From assembly GCF_037975245.1 (NCBI RefSeq), contig NC_092582.1, forward strand, positions 25,024,077 through 25,088,076: DNA of 64,000 nt, in the 5' to 3' direction. Source of the stretch: Apostichopus japonicus (Eukaryota > Echinodermata > Holothuroidea > Aspidochirotida > Stichopodidae). The notes under the pieces are model-generated. The model worked only from the letters and a program-made list of their open reading frames with translations. It did not search any database and had not been told where the DNA came from. The translations under genes were made by a program, and so were the position numbers. Below, in pieces: positions 38,701-50,154 of the stretch; the first letter of the stretch is position 1; each line of letters begins with the position of its first letter.

Positions 38701-40232
38701 ATTTTATTTTAATTTTATGCTCAGATATCTCTGCAGAGTGGCATGCCACCTCCCGAGGCCAACCCAGCTATAAATGTAAGTGAAAGATGTTAACGAAGCT
38801 TTAGTAAGATTCTCACAGTCAGGATTGAACTGGTTAGTCTAATCACGTAGGAAACGGTAATACATTCTATGTGAGACGTTTTCGAAAACTAGGCTCATCG
38901 ACAAGTAAACATGCAGAATATTGATATTGGAGACTAGCCACTGAAAAGGTTTAAAGGGGCTTTCCTTCAGGTTGGTTAGCAGCTGTAAGAACCCTTTAAG
39001 TATTAAGAATTACTTATAGTTAAATTGCCATTGATAAATTTATCAAAATTTAATGATTGGAGAACTGAGTTAATGGCATGCACAGCAAGACATAAAATAG
39101 TGTATCATGTAGTTGAGGCAAGTTACTTTTTGCTCTCTCAAGCTAATTGTAATATGTGCGTACCATGTGTGTTTCATTATTCAGCTAATTGTAATATATG
39201 CGTACCATGTGTGTTTCGTTGTTCAGGAGAGGATTGGGAAAGGTTTGAATGATGGGCTATCCATTTGTTTGTTGCTTAAATCTTTCCTTCCATGATTGCA
39301 CATGATATTTAGTAGTGGTATTGTGCTCTTCACTCTCACAATGTTATTCCCATAGTTTTTGTATCAAATCTGTTCTGAGAACAAAACCCTCACACAAGCC
39401 TGTTAAATGTTAAGGATTAGGCAAGCACACTGTGAGATGTACTCCAGGGGTCACATAGATGTGGTCCACACTATGGGATGTCCACCAGGGGTCACATGGA
39501 TGTGTTGCACACTATGGGATGTCTCCCTGGAGACATGTAGATGTGGTACACTGTAGTGCCCATGAGCAGACTGTTCGAATTGTAAACAGTTGAGAGTGGG
39601 GTGTGACAAGTTACCAAGGACAAGGGGGTATCTTTTGTTAAATCATGTGGGAAGGCCTCAGGTCTTGATACAAGACTGTAAAACTGAACAACTGGCACTA
39701 TAACTATATAAGGTCATTCTGCAAGTTTTTATCACTTTTGCAGTTTATAGCTGTGTTTTGTGTTTGCTTGCAATGTTTTTCTCATTATGTCTGAGCAAAT
39801 CCTGTAACATTCATACCTAGTTGAATACCCCTCTATCTCACTAAAGATATCTTTGAAGTATTTTGCAGAATTTACTCATTGGTGGTGTTATTTTGGTGGA
39901 CAATTAATGGATTACATTTCCAGGTACCCCATCTTTCTATTAACAGACACAATTGTGATCTTCAGACTTTGGCAAATCCAATAATAAAATTCAACAGTAA
40001 AGTAGTTATCTTCCCCCCCTCTCAACTTTATTTTTTAACATTTTAGTTTTCTCTGGTTTTCATATTTTTAGGTGCAATTTAAGATACAGCAACTTGCAAT
40101 TTCAGGTGTTAAAGTGAACCGACTCGACATGTACGGAGAGGTAATTAAAACAACTTTCATCTTTGTATTTTGCACTTGAGTTTTTTTGGTTCCTTGCTTT
40201 TTGCAAAGCAAGGAACCTATGCGTTCAACTTG

Positions 40233-40281
<49 letters not shown>

Positions 40282-43209
40282 ACGCTTGGCTTGTGTACAC
40301 GATATCTCAATAAGGAAATGATGTATCATGATGAAACTTGTTGGGTGGATAGCCCATAGTAAGAGGAAGATCCCTATTGTTTTTGGTGCCCGCAAAGGTC
40401 ACCAAAGGTCAGTTAGATGCCAAAAACCAATATATTAAAAACAGCAATAACTCCCATTGACAGGGTCCGACATGGTTGATATTTTGGGAGTAGTTGTGAA
40501 TGGGGTAAGGCATTGTTTCCAAACATAACGGTAATGTGATCGAAGGTCAACAAAGGTCAATTAATGATAAAAAACTAGTATTTTTGCGATAACTTGAGAA
40601 CGAAATGTCCGTTAGGGTTGGGAGTTGCTTCAATGTAATCCAATTGTCGACCCGCACCTGGGTGACCCTTGACCTCAATTTGACCTTTGGTGACCTTTAT
40701 ATGTTTTTGGGGATTTTTACAGTTTTGATGCTATTTTCAGATGTCAAAGGTACCTTCTGAACATAAATGTCAATAGGTTGACCCTGTGTGACCTTTATGT
40801 GCGAAGTTATATGGGGTCAAAGTTTTTCGGTCGGAGTTAGGATGGTTGCACAGACTTGTCGTTTTGTTTTTTTGAATCAGGAGATTAAACTACATCTGAA
40901 ACCAAGGTCAAAAGGTCAAAGGTCACATTAGAAAAAATGTGCTTATTTTGGGAGGAAACGAGCAAAAAAGAAAATGTTTGGTTTTGATGCTAGATTTGGA
41001 TACCAAAGGTACCTTCCGATCAAAAATGTCAATGGGTTGACACCCGTGTGACCTTCGTGTGCGAAGTTATACGAGGTCAAAGTTAATTTTCAGACATTTA
41101 ATGCAATAACTCCCAGTTCCAAGGTGTGACATGGTTGATATTTTTGGACAAGTTGCAAATGGTATAGGGGAATATTTTCAAACTTAACGGTCATGTGATC
41201 CAAGGTCACCAAAGGTCAATTAATGTTAAAAAACTAGTATTTTGGGAGGGGAAAATGGGCAAAGAAAAAATGTTTGAATTTGTATAGTTTGATGCTCTAT
41301 TTAGGTCTCACCGATCAAAAATGTCAATAAGTTGACCCAAGGTGACCTTTGTATGTTAAGTTATATGAGGTCAAAGTTAATTTTCAGACATTTAGTGTAA
41401 TAACTCCCAGTGCCAAGGTATTACACAGTTCATATTTTGGGACAAGTTGCAAATGGTATAGGGGAATATTTTCAAACTTAACGGTCATGTGATCCGAGGT
41501 CACTAAAGGTCAATTAATGATAAAAAACTAGTATTTTTGCGATAACTTGAGAACAAATTGTCCGTTAGGGTTGGGAGTTGCTTCAATGTAATCCAATTGT
41601 CGACCCGCATCTGGGTGACCCTTGACCTCATTTTGACCTCTGGTGACCTCTGGTGACCTTTTTGTGTTTTGTGGATTTTTACAGTTTCGATGCTATTTTC
41701 AGATGTTAAAGGTACCTTCTGATCATAAATGTCAATGGGTTGACCCCCGTGTGACCTTTGTGTGCAAAGTTATACGAGGTCAAAGTTAATTTTCAGACAT
41801 TTAATGCAATAACTCCCAGTTCCAAGGTGTGACACGGTTGATATTTTTGGAGTAGTTGCAAATGGTATAGGGTAATATTTTCAAACTTAACGGTCATGTG
41901 ATCCAAGGTCACCAAAGGTCAATTAATGATAAAAAACTAGTATTTTTGCGATAACTTGAGAACGAATTGTCAGTTAGGGTTGGGAGTTGCTTCTACGTAA
42001 TCCAATTGTCCACCCACATCTGGGTGACCCTTGACCTCAATTTGACCTCTGGTGACCTTTTCGTGTTTTTTGGATTTTTACAGTTTCGATGCTATTTTCA
42101 GATGTCAAAGGTACCTTCTGATCATAAATGTCAATAGGTTGACCCCTGGATGAGCTTTGTGTGTGAAGTTATAGGAGGTCAAAGTTAATTTTCAGACATT
42201 TCATGCAATAACTCCCAGCGCCAAGGTGTGACAAGGTTGATTTTTTTGGACAAGTTGCGAATGGTATAGGGGAATATTTTCAAACTTAGCGGTCATGTGA
42301 TCCAAGGTCACCAAAGGTCAGCTAATGTTAAAAAACTAGTATTTTGTTGGGAGAAAATGGGCAAAGAAAACATGTTTGAATTTTTACAGTTTTGATGCTC
42401 CGTTTAGGTCTCACCGATCAAAAATGTCAATTGGTTGACCTACGGGTGACCTTTGTGTGTGAAGTTATGTATACAAGTTCAAAGTTAATTTTTAGACATT
42501 TAATGCAATTAAATCCCAATACCAAGGTGTGACACGGTTGATAATTTGGGACAAGTTGTGAATGGGGTGGTGGAACATTTTCAAACTTAAAGGTCATGTC
42601 ATCTGTGGTCACTAATGTTATCATATCTGTTGACCCGCTTGTAGGTGACCTTAAACTTCTTACATTTTCGACGCCATATTTAGATCTCAAAAGTGCCTTT
42701 TGATCAAAAATCCGATCACATTTTGTGATCACAAAAGTGTTGGCTATAGTGTTGGTTACTTTATGGGAACATGTAGGACCACAATTACTTGGACTATTTG
42801 AGCCCAATCTTGCTTGATAATATGTGTATTGTCATATACCCCAAGCAAGGAACCACAGTGCCCTTGGGCTCTTGTTTTTAAATTTTTTTGTTACTTGTTA
42901 CTTTGTTACTTGAGTACCAAGAGGACGAAACTGGTCGGGGAGTGGAATTTTTCTGGTGTGTTCATCTTTATTAATTTAATATATGTCTGTCATTCCACTT
43001 GCTACACATTCATATCTATATATATATATATATCTTTGTAATGATGTATGGGTATGAAGCCGTTTATCAAAAACCTTTATCTTAATGTTATTTATTCATT
43101 CTGTGACCTGTGTTTTCTTCTCATTTTTGCATTGAATCTGCAGAAGTACAAACCATTCAAAGGAGTCAAGTACATAACCAAAGCCGGCAAGTTCCAGGTC
43201 CGTACCTAA
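26782..43209 (+). CDS. AP3M1: AP-3 adaptor complex subunit mu, complete, 13 exons
   Basis: Medium subunit of the AP-3 adaptor complex, which acts on endosomal membranes, binds tyrosine-based YxxPhi sorting signals and directs cargo to lysosomes and related organelles. Coding exons: 26782-26816, 28835-28913, 29906-30011, 30774-30886, 31377-31498, 31904-32030, 33421-33567, 35037-35110, 36285-36387, 37458-37619, 38725-38775, 40072-40140, 43144-43209 (TAA). They sum to 1254 nt, 417 aa, against 418 in human AP3M1. The N-terminal longin-like domain runs roughly over residues 1-140 (MISSLFIINASGDIF, HWKSVISRSVCDYFFEAQEK, VYELLEEMLDNGFPLATES). A linker NVSDTLPTGQLSNVPWRR follows, then the mu homology domain from about residue 180 (TVFAEIQGYVDSSVKLSGMP) to the end (KGVKYITKAGKFQVRT). 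An in-frame TGA at 26719 supports the chosen start. Vertebrates have AP3M1 and AP3M2; this could be the single pre-duplication orthologue. Confidence 0.97.
27486..27811 (+). mobile_element. truncated copy of a TTAA-flanked MITE-like element
   Basis: It begins TTAAAGGCATTGAAGAC and runs through AGTGACGTTTTGTTCGTGTC and TGACTGTACACTAGTGTC. The same sequence, reversed, fills 56807-57177. This copy loses similarity after about 27811, so its right end is missing. It lies in AP-3 mu intron 1. A plus-strand open frame here (27425-27631) is not a gene. Confidence 0.7.
28584..28625 (+). ncRNA. hammerhead-like motif, possible Penelope-like element remnant
   Basis: TTGAAGA (28587-28593), stem GATCC / loop TGCTA / stem GGATC (28595-28609), then GAAACGTC. 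This resembles the core of hammerhead ribozymes (CUGANGA, stem II, GAAA) found at the ends of Penelope-like retroelements. The core is degenerate (first C is U, one extra A), so activity is doubtful. It lies in AP-3 mu intron 1, just after a duplicated TTTTGTCCCTTCTGTTACTG phrase at 28529-28570. Confidence 0.35.
29225..29835. repeat. ATACAGTACTAGATACAGTACT compound repeat
   Basis: Many overlapping short units (GATACAGTACT, TGATAAAGTATCATATATAG, GGTACAGTACCAGATATAG) with higher-order duplications, e.g. an approximately 85-bp block starting GTAAATACAGTACTAGATAC repeated between 29530 and 29660. AGTACT is palindromic, so the strands look alike. It lies in AP-3 mu intron 2, ending about 70 bp before exon 3. 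Confidence 0.85.
29933..30555 (+). repeat. 91-bp tandem amplification of AP-3 mu exon 3 with its splice donor
   Basis: Units start at 29933 (inside the real exon), 30024, 30115, 30206, 30297, 30388 and 30479, exactly 91 bp apart; the last is degenerate. Each of the first six carries the last 79 nt of the exon (encoding VIATPHHYLIS or VIATPHYYLIS through LYFVAVVQTE) plus donor GTGAGT and a few intron bases. The 91-bp period is not a multiple of three. Within each unit CCTCATTAG could in principle serve as a weak acceptor. Confidence 0.95.
32400..32555. repeat. 30-bp minisatellite (CTCCTAGATGCAGGGTAACA)
   Basis: Five units of CACCTCCTAGATGCAGGGTA plus ACACCACCTG, anchors 30 bp apart (32411, 32441, 32471 and on). 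Frames stay open on both strands because 30 is a multiple of three; the resulting Gly/Leu/His- and Pro-rich peptides are not genes. It lies in AP-3 mu intron 6. Confidence 0.9.
32720..33400. other. AP-3 mu intron 6 remainder, possible retroelement remnant
   Basis: From about 32735 the sequence TTTGAAAAAACTTTATTTCA read in reverse looks like an AATAAAG-type 3' end with an A/T tail, so an old minus-strand LINE fragment may be present; no coding remnant confirms it. Nothing else is seen before exon 7. Confidence 0.25.
34845..35008. repeat. 82-bp tandem duplication upstream of AP-3 mu exon 8
   Basis: Two nearly identical 82-bp units start ATTCCACAATGTGATTCCGA at 34845 and 34927 and end CTGAGATGGTTTCTCT. 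The second ends about 28 nt before the exon 8 acceptor, so any branch point or splicing enhancer in the unit is doubled. Confidence 0.9.
35120..35830. repeat. CATAGCAT-rich degenerate satellite
   Basis: Dozens of short overlapping units (AGCATAGCAT, CACAGCAT, CATGACATA) with longer repeats of about 130 bp starting GTAGCATACCATGACATACA. A minus-strand frame rich in MLCYCMSWYATVLY (35278-35688) is a repeat artefact. It lies in AP-3 mu intron 8, starting about 15 bp after the exon 8 donor. Confidence 0.88.
36388..37457. other. AP-3 mu intron 9, nothing recognised
   Basis: About 1.07 kb between exons 9 and 10. An 81-codon plus-strand open frame (37062-37307) has no recognisable domain and no splice continuity with the gene. 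Confidence 0.4.
38143..38455 (+). mobile_element. tRNA-derived SINE
   Basis: It has an RNA polymerase III A box TGGCTGAGTGG at 38153-38163 and a B box GGTTCGATTCC at 38208-38218, 44 nt apart. A non-tRNA body follows (38230-38400) and a tail of ATT repeats (38420-38450). The head resembles a long-variable-arm tRNA, but the acceptor stem does not close properly and no CCA-proximal pairing or usable anticodon loop is evident, so it is a SINE rather than a tRNA gene. It lies in AP-3 mu intron 10. Confidence 0.75.
40186..42870. repeat. 2.7 kb intronic element rich in AGGTCA half-sites
   Basis: The left end has a perfect 13-bp hairpin, GGTTCCTTGCTTT / AAAGCAAGGAACC (40188-40217), followed by a (TG)n run at 40235-40276. 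The right end has AAGCAAGGAACC near 42843. Between them, 300-400 bp modules recur: GATAACTTGAGAAC at 40583, 41541 and 41951, and AATAACTCCCAG repeatedly. AGGTCA or its complement TGACCT occurs dozens of times. No transposase or reverse transcriptase frame is visible. It fills most of AP-3 mu intron 12. Confidence 0.8.
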
Positions 43210-43975
43210 TGAAGTACAGTATTGCTGTCCACAGAGAAAACATTGCCAGTTTAGTAACCCTCTGTGCATTCCAAAATATTTCCTTGATAAATGCAGTACA
43301 TCGTAGCTACCAAGCCCAGATAGTGTCCGTCAGACTGTCACAATGTAGCCTTCTCGGCTGTCACGTCAAGAGGTGCAGTCACAGATGTGGCCATTCTGTC
43401 TGTCACTAAGTAGCCATCTTTGCTGGCCTGTCAAGATTGTGTGTCACACTGTCACAGATAGAAGTACTGGCTAACATACCAATGGAATGCCAGTCACACT
43501 GTCACAGATGCCGATGGATACTGTCAGTCATGCTGTCACAAAAATAACCATCCTGGCTACCATATCAGGATTGCCAGTGTCACTGTCACAAAATTGGTAT
43601 CCTTGATACTATATTGACAGATTGTGCAAGTCATACTGTTATTAGTGAACATCATCCTGGGTCCCACATCAAGAAAGTGCCTGTCACATTGTCACTGGTT
43701 TTCCTCTTTTAACATGTAACAAAGATGGGGTTTTTTTTAGTTATTTGTTCAAAGATGCCACATTTCCAATTTTTCCATTTACCATCAAATTTCCTTCTTT
43801 TTTTTTATCAAGAAATTCAGAAACACTTTTTCTTTCAAACAAACCAAAAAGGTTATAAAGGATAGATAAGTTACATTAATCACAGAGTACATAGGGCTCC
43901 TTTAACCAGTCGTTCTAAACAATGGGATTCATATCCTATGGTTCTGTCTAATAAATCACCATTGATCATTAGAGA
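43210..43975 (+). other. probable AP-3 mu 3' UTR with AATAAA signal
   Basis: Directly after the AP-3 mu stop codon the sequence is non-coding and contains a canonical AATAAA at 43950-43955. The first about 500 bases contain several loose copies of CTGTCACA-containing phrases. UTR extent is inferred from the signal only. Confidence 0.4.
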
Positions 43976-46900
43976 GAATGACTGGAATTAAACCTAATGC
44001 AAAACCTTCACACAACCACTTTACACAATTACTAGCAATTACCTCGCACTTGTTCACTATATGTAGTATGTACGATGGAATCTTGTATAAATCGCATGCA
44101 GACAGCAGAATTCAGAGTTTTTCTTAACTGTCAAAATAACGGAAGTCGGAATTATATCAATGGAGCTGGCCTCAGTAAACAGAGAGTTCCAACGATTTTA
44201 TTCCACACGCATGTCATCTTTAACAAGAAATCCACCAGGTACAGCCTACAATAATTGCCTAGCCTAAAGTAAAAGTGACACTAGTAGTAGCATGGTGACT
44301 TCGAAGTTCGGACACTTAAGACTTAAAACACCCCAAAACTAAATCTTCTGGTATAATTAACCAGAAAATATACTTCATATGGTGGGAGAATTGTGTTATA
44401 GTACGATACACGGCCAAACTTTCTTTCCTGCAAACTGTTTTTACGTTGTTTTCCAAGAAGATTCTTCGTGATTGTGGAACTGGTATTTCTTTGCTAGAGT
44501 ATTGCGAAGTTCGGACACGCAACCCACAGTGTGGCGCTGGTGATAAAATTGGTGGCGCAGTTGCTCTTTCAGTAATTATAACAGACTTCATAGATCTTCG
44601 TCATTTTATTGACAAATATGTAAGTAATTTCTTGCACGCGGGTCATTTTGGAGAGAAAATAACTGTAGCTTAGTACTTTTTGGTGAAATTTGACTCTTCC
44701 TGTAGATTTTCATGGTGAAATCGTGTATTTCTTAGGGTGTCCGAACCTCGCAGTATGCCGAACTTCGCAATACTGACTATACTACTACTAGGCCTACTAC
44801 AGTTCTAGCCTAGGCCCTATGTTATGATTTCTACACATACATTGGTCAAACTGCTTCGTAATTGAAGTCACCAGAAGTTAATCAGCGGCCATATTGGGTA
44901 GATCAAAATAACGCGAACATTGATTACACAAAAATTAGGTAGGTCTATATCAATAATTAACTTGGCTAGGCTTATCACCCACATGATAAAGCAGTAAGCA
45001 ATTACTGAAAGGAGTTATTATGCAGTCAATGTTATTTCAACATACATATTTACTCATATCTTGTTTAACCAGTGGTAAAAGGAGTGGAAGTGTTGCATTA
45101 TCTTGGTAATGTTTACTGCATATTAAGGATATGAACTCTACTAATGTTGTTATTCCAATGTATCAAAGTCCTCTAAAATGTTAGATTCTTAATCATTTCA
45201 ACATGTGAGACCACAAAAAGAAATTCTTCAATTCATCTGGCATTCTGGTTTGAAATCAACAGAATCGCACTGTTGGTGTACTGTACCAAAGGCAAATAAT
45301 ATTATTGTTGTTAAAAGTATGAAATCTAGAAATCATACCCCTTAATATAAAACCACAAACATAAACATGAAGTCTTAACCGATTATCATCTTAAGTCAGT
45401 CAAAATTCCCCATTACTGCATCTAGGCAGGTTTGTTATGAACCTCAACAATAAGTCTCTGTTGATGTACCTTGCTAGGTTAATTAGCATAAATAATATAT
45501 GTTATAATATTATATAGTTATAATTTAGTTTAATATTCTAGTGAAAAATTACATCTCCATCTTTTTATTTTTTTGTTGATTATAACAAGAGTAGAAAGTG
45601 GTTTATTTATGCTGCCCATCTCGTTTTTTTCCTTTCATTTTATGTACCTTTTGTCAGTACTGATGTGGTAGACTGTACAAACAAGTATAGGACACAACCC
45701 GTCATATAAACTATCACGTTAGGCTAGCAATGCCAACTTATTTTACTTTGTCTCTTCTATGTTATATGTCATATCATATAGTAATAAAAAAGTGTCATTA
45801 TATTATATCATGTTTTATTGTATCTGTGATAATCTGAGAGGTTTTTAGTATATTTTCTTTGTGCTGCTCCTTTGGATTTATATGAAGAAGAAAGAACAAT
45901 AAAATTCCAGATGTATGGTTTCTGTATTAAGCCAGCATCCAATTTTTTTTTTTGACATCTAGAAATTATGACCATCAAGCGAGGGCTATGAAAGAGGTGA
46001 TAAAGGACAAACTTGTACACAGTTTGCAAATCTATAGAGTGGTAGTAATTTCATACTTCTAACAAAACAAGGTTTTCCATCAAAACAATCATGCCTTATC
46101 CCTCCCCCCCCCCCCCTCCCCAGCATTTAGGATTTCAGTCAGAAACATGCTGTGTGTTTAGGTACTCCTCTGTGATATAACATGTGATATAGCTAGTGGG
46201 CATTATTTAAGAGGTCCTTTAGTTTTACAGACATAAAGTTTTGCCTCCCTCCAAATCATCAAAAGCATATAAAGAAGTTTATTCTCAGATTCAAACAATG
46301 ATTGCTGATATCTGTTAGGACCTCCAGTCAAGTGGCTTAACTTTAAATCTTTGTCTCCACCCCTCTCTCTCTCTCCACCCCCCAACTCCCTCCCCCCACC
46401 CACCTCTTTCACAACAAAGAGTCAAATTCAAATCATTTCAAGCAGTCATTAACTTCCAGCAGCTATGAAACAAACCAAAATCAATCTTCCTCGTTATTAG
46501 TGTGCATACAACATCACACTTGAGTAATAGCTTTTATACGTCACTTACCTATGCAGAATGTACCTGTTTGTTAAGTGCTTCCTCTGTTCTGATATAATAG
46601 TAGTAATTGATTGTGTGGAAGGTGCTTTAGAAGTTAAATGGATGGTTAAGGTTAACCTTCAAGAAATCCCAGAAAAAAATTGAGATTTTTTTTTCTTTAA
46701 AATTATATTCCGTCACTTCAGTTTCATGCAATTTTATCAAATTGAAAGTAGTGACCCATAGATCATACATTGTTGAGGTAGCTGTGTCTGGTTACAAGAT
46801 TATGTTCTCAATCCATATACATATTAATATGTGGGTAGAAGCAAAAGTGACCATGTTAGTGACTGTACTAATTGTATATCATGCCCGTATTAATTCTATT

Positions 46901-47944
46901 TAATACCAGCATAAGAAGCTACATGGTGATTTGCTGAGAATTAATGCAGCTATTAAATAGAGTTAATACCCGTAATAACTTTAATTCGTATGAACATTAT
47001 ATCAGCAATTATTTCCCGTATGGCCTACCATATTCGTCAAGGTGGACCTCTGTTAACCTCGTGACCTTTGACATTTTATCCTGACACGATATGAGTCTTA
47101 ATTCCTACGTTAATTTGTATAAGTGTGTCGGTGATTTTGTCACTTTTGCACGCGGGAGATTGTCCAAATTCGCCATTGCTTACGATTGCCTTTATGACGT
47201 CATAAGTTACGGAGACTCTTGATTCCAGGCCTAAGCTTACTCCCAACACATGATGTTTGATGTCCATTGCCATTACGGTTGTGGAGGATTTCAATTAGCT
47301 ACATGTTGTTTGTAAACGCCCACATGAGGCATTCAATTACATACCATTACTTGTTGACCTCGCCCACGAAAATGGTAGGTTCAGCTCATGATATTATTGA
47401 GTCACACTGTGGTGCTCCTACCCCTTCCACACCATACCTTCCAGCCCCCTCCCGGCCTTCCACACCATACCTTCCAGCCCCCACCCCGGCCCCTCCACAC
47501 ACACAGACACACCAATAATGCCAAAAAAAAAAAACATCAAATTTCAGTTCAGTACGGCAAGAGACGTGACGTGAGCAGTGCACCATGCATATCTGTAGAC
47601 AGTTTAAGTAAGTTTAAGTTTCAACAGTTCTATATTTCGGTCACGTATTATCAGTACATATACATTTACAGTGTACATACAATGACCGACCGGGAGAACC
47701 CGCAAGAAATGGTCAGTGGAATACAATATATTCTCCAAAAATTTTTGCAAATTTTAGATGAGATAATAAATCAAAACAGTTTATATGCACATTTTTATCC
47801 TTTTGCGTTCACAGTATTTATTGTCCATTTTTTGGGGGACAGAATTTTAGCAAGCGGCTTTTTTTTTTTTTTTATGTGACCTCAATACATATACATTGAT
47901 TCGTTCGTAGTCATATACCAAAACGGCTGAAAAGTAACAAGTTG
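43976..47944. other. intergenic region between AP-3 mu and the fibrinogen-related gene
   Basis: About 4 kb without a supportable gene. It contains the inverted-repeat candidate at 44500-44775, a C run at 46103-46118, a CT/CCCC-rich stretch at 46360-46400 and an imperfect inverted repeat near 46886/46951 (ATTAATTCTATTTAATA versus TATTAAATAGAGTTAAT). Open frames such as 47388-47879 have low-complexity Pro/His/Tyr content and no domain. Confidence 0.45.
44500..44775. mobile_element. candidate small inverted-repeat element
   Basis: AGTATTGCGAAGTTCGGACAC at the left is matched by GTGTCCGAACCTCGCAGTAT and then CCGAACTTCGCAATACT at the right, so the left terminus is mirrored twice. A further CGAAGTTCGGACAC lies at 44301. 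Target duplications are not clear. It overlaps two short open frames that I do not regard as genes. Confidence 0.4.
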
Positions 47945-48431
47945 TCAAGTTTATTCAATCTCTGTGCACCTCACTCGTGTGAGGTATGTAGAGTACAAAT
48001 ATGCTTACAAAGATCATATCACAACAACTTTGACAAAAAGAATTTAAAAAAATGTATACATGGAAAATGGTGGCGCCAGGCCCCAGACGTATAAGAAGAA
48101 AAAGAAATGAGGGCTGAAATGCGAAATGGAAAAGAATAAAAATGAAAAAAAAAACTTATTTACAATGCCCAATGGCAAGAAACTTCTGAAATTTGTAGTA
48201 AATTTCCTCTGCAAAGCTTAACAAGGTTGGAAATGGTTGTTCTGTTACTTGATTGAAGCAATTGCTCCATTTTATTAATGTGTTCGGTCTTTTCCAGAAA
48301 TAGGGCTTCATATACGGTAATTTTTCAAAAGTCTTACATTTATAAAGATAACGGAACTCTTCTCCATTTTATTTTTGCTTTTACATAAATGACATATTCT
48401 AATCTCAATAGAAATGTTGATTCATGCATGG
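47945..48431 (-). other. probable 3' UTR of the fibrinogen-related gene
   Basis: Reading the minus strand past the stop at 48432, about 480 bases of AT-rich non-coding sequence lead to a canonical AATAAA (plus-strand TTTATT at 47950-47955). The same stretch could also contain an old 3' end of a retroelement. Confidence 0.35.
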
Positions 48432-48928
48432 CTAAACCGGTCGTACCTTCATCTCCACGTATTTGATATTAAACTGGCTTCTGGGCAACTCCCACCAGCG
48501 TATGCTTGAATTGGAATCATTTGCTGCGTAATAGTCTGCATTGAGGTGAGCGCGTGAGCAACTCTTGTACCACCAGGCACCGTGGTGTTTAATAGCACAG
48601 TTACCATCTTGATATTTATCACTGTCCTTGTCGAAGGTGCTGAAGGGAACCTTCAGATTATATTTCAGGACTTGAAAGCCAGTATAATTTCCAGGTGCAT
48701 CTATTGGTGAATGAAACAAAATACTAGATATATTTTCGTATGATGGAGTTAACAAAATCTACCATTTTATGTTACTTTTACAAACCATCAAATTCCTTTT
48801 TGGTATGATGCGAGGGACTCGGAAGTACATAACTATATACCATCAAATATAAAGTCATACCATTAGTTTGTCAATTTATACCTACACCAAGTTACATATA
48901 CCACCAATATTGTCTCAACCAATAAGTT

Positions 48929-48966
<38 letters not shown>

Positions 48967-50010
48967 ACTATGAAATGGTACGAAAGGCGCGCAATATTAA
49001 ATATCGTTCGAGCGTGCCGATGTTATCGATAGCATTTTTTTTGGGGGGGGGGGGGCGATACTTCGATCCAGTTTTACAAGAAAATCAGACAATTCGTGTA
49101 TGTTGATCATGGATTCGGAGTTTCCTATTTAGTCAATGGAAAGGTATCTGCTTTAATCTGTACTTATCAACGGTGACTGGCGATTTGGGGCGCATTTCAG
49201 AAGAAACTTAAGAAAAGGGCTCTTTCACCAACATATATAGCATAATCCATTTTACGAGGGGGGGGGAATCATTGATTTTTCCAAACTTGTATGGAAACGA
49301 GATGAGTGGACACGGCCGGCCAATACCTCACAAAGACGTATGTATGTATGTTGTCTACAAAGAAAGAATAGTGTCATTTGTAAACCTTCTCCCGCCCCAC
49401 CCCTCCCTTAAAATATAATGCACTGCAAACCTGCCGTTCCACTGAATTTTCCGACGCCAGAAAGTCGATACTTGTCACTTTCATCGTTGATGCGAAACAA
49501 GTCGTAGTTAGCATAGTACGGAGCTCCATATTTGCTCACCAGGTCAATTCGAAGTTGACAATTACCTTGATTGGTGAGGTAATATATCTTATCATTGCCT
49601 AGCCAAAACTCATGACTAAGCTCACCAAACCCTTCTTTATAGCTGGTCCAGTTACGATAGAAATCAACAGAACCATTAACACGACGTTGAAAAACCTGGT
49701 ATAAAGATTTAAAACAAACATATATATATAGTAATTTCTTCAAGTTATTCACTCGCAATTGTCATTCATTTGCTTACATTCTGTAATTGCTGTTATTAAC
49801 GAATGTGTGTTCTTCAACACTCCATGGATGTATTCCACTGTAGGCGTTTGTTACCTGTATCGAACAATACTAGTTCTGTTTTTGGTGACATATTTTGCCT
49901 TACTAGTAGAGATCAAACATGATGCTAACCAACTCGAAATCATCTGTGATTCCTAAAGCCGGATCTCGAAAGAGATACTTTGAACAGACTATATATAGTC
50001 TATATATATA

Positions 50011-50052
<42 letters not shown>

Positions 50053-50122
50053 TATATATATAGACTATATATATAGACTATATATATAGACTATATATAT
50101 AGACTATATATATACACACATG

Positions 50123-50154
<32 letters not shown>

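Noticed and set aside
44316..44673. Overlapping 75- and 91-codon frames on opposite strands
   Set aside because: They overlap a small inverted-repeat element and have no domain or splice context.
47388..47879. 163-codon plus-strand open frame
   Set aside because: Low-complexity Pro/His/Lys start from a CA/CCCC-rich stretch, no domain, no splice partners.
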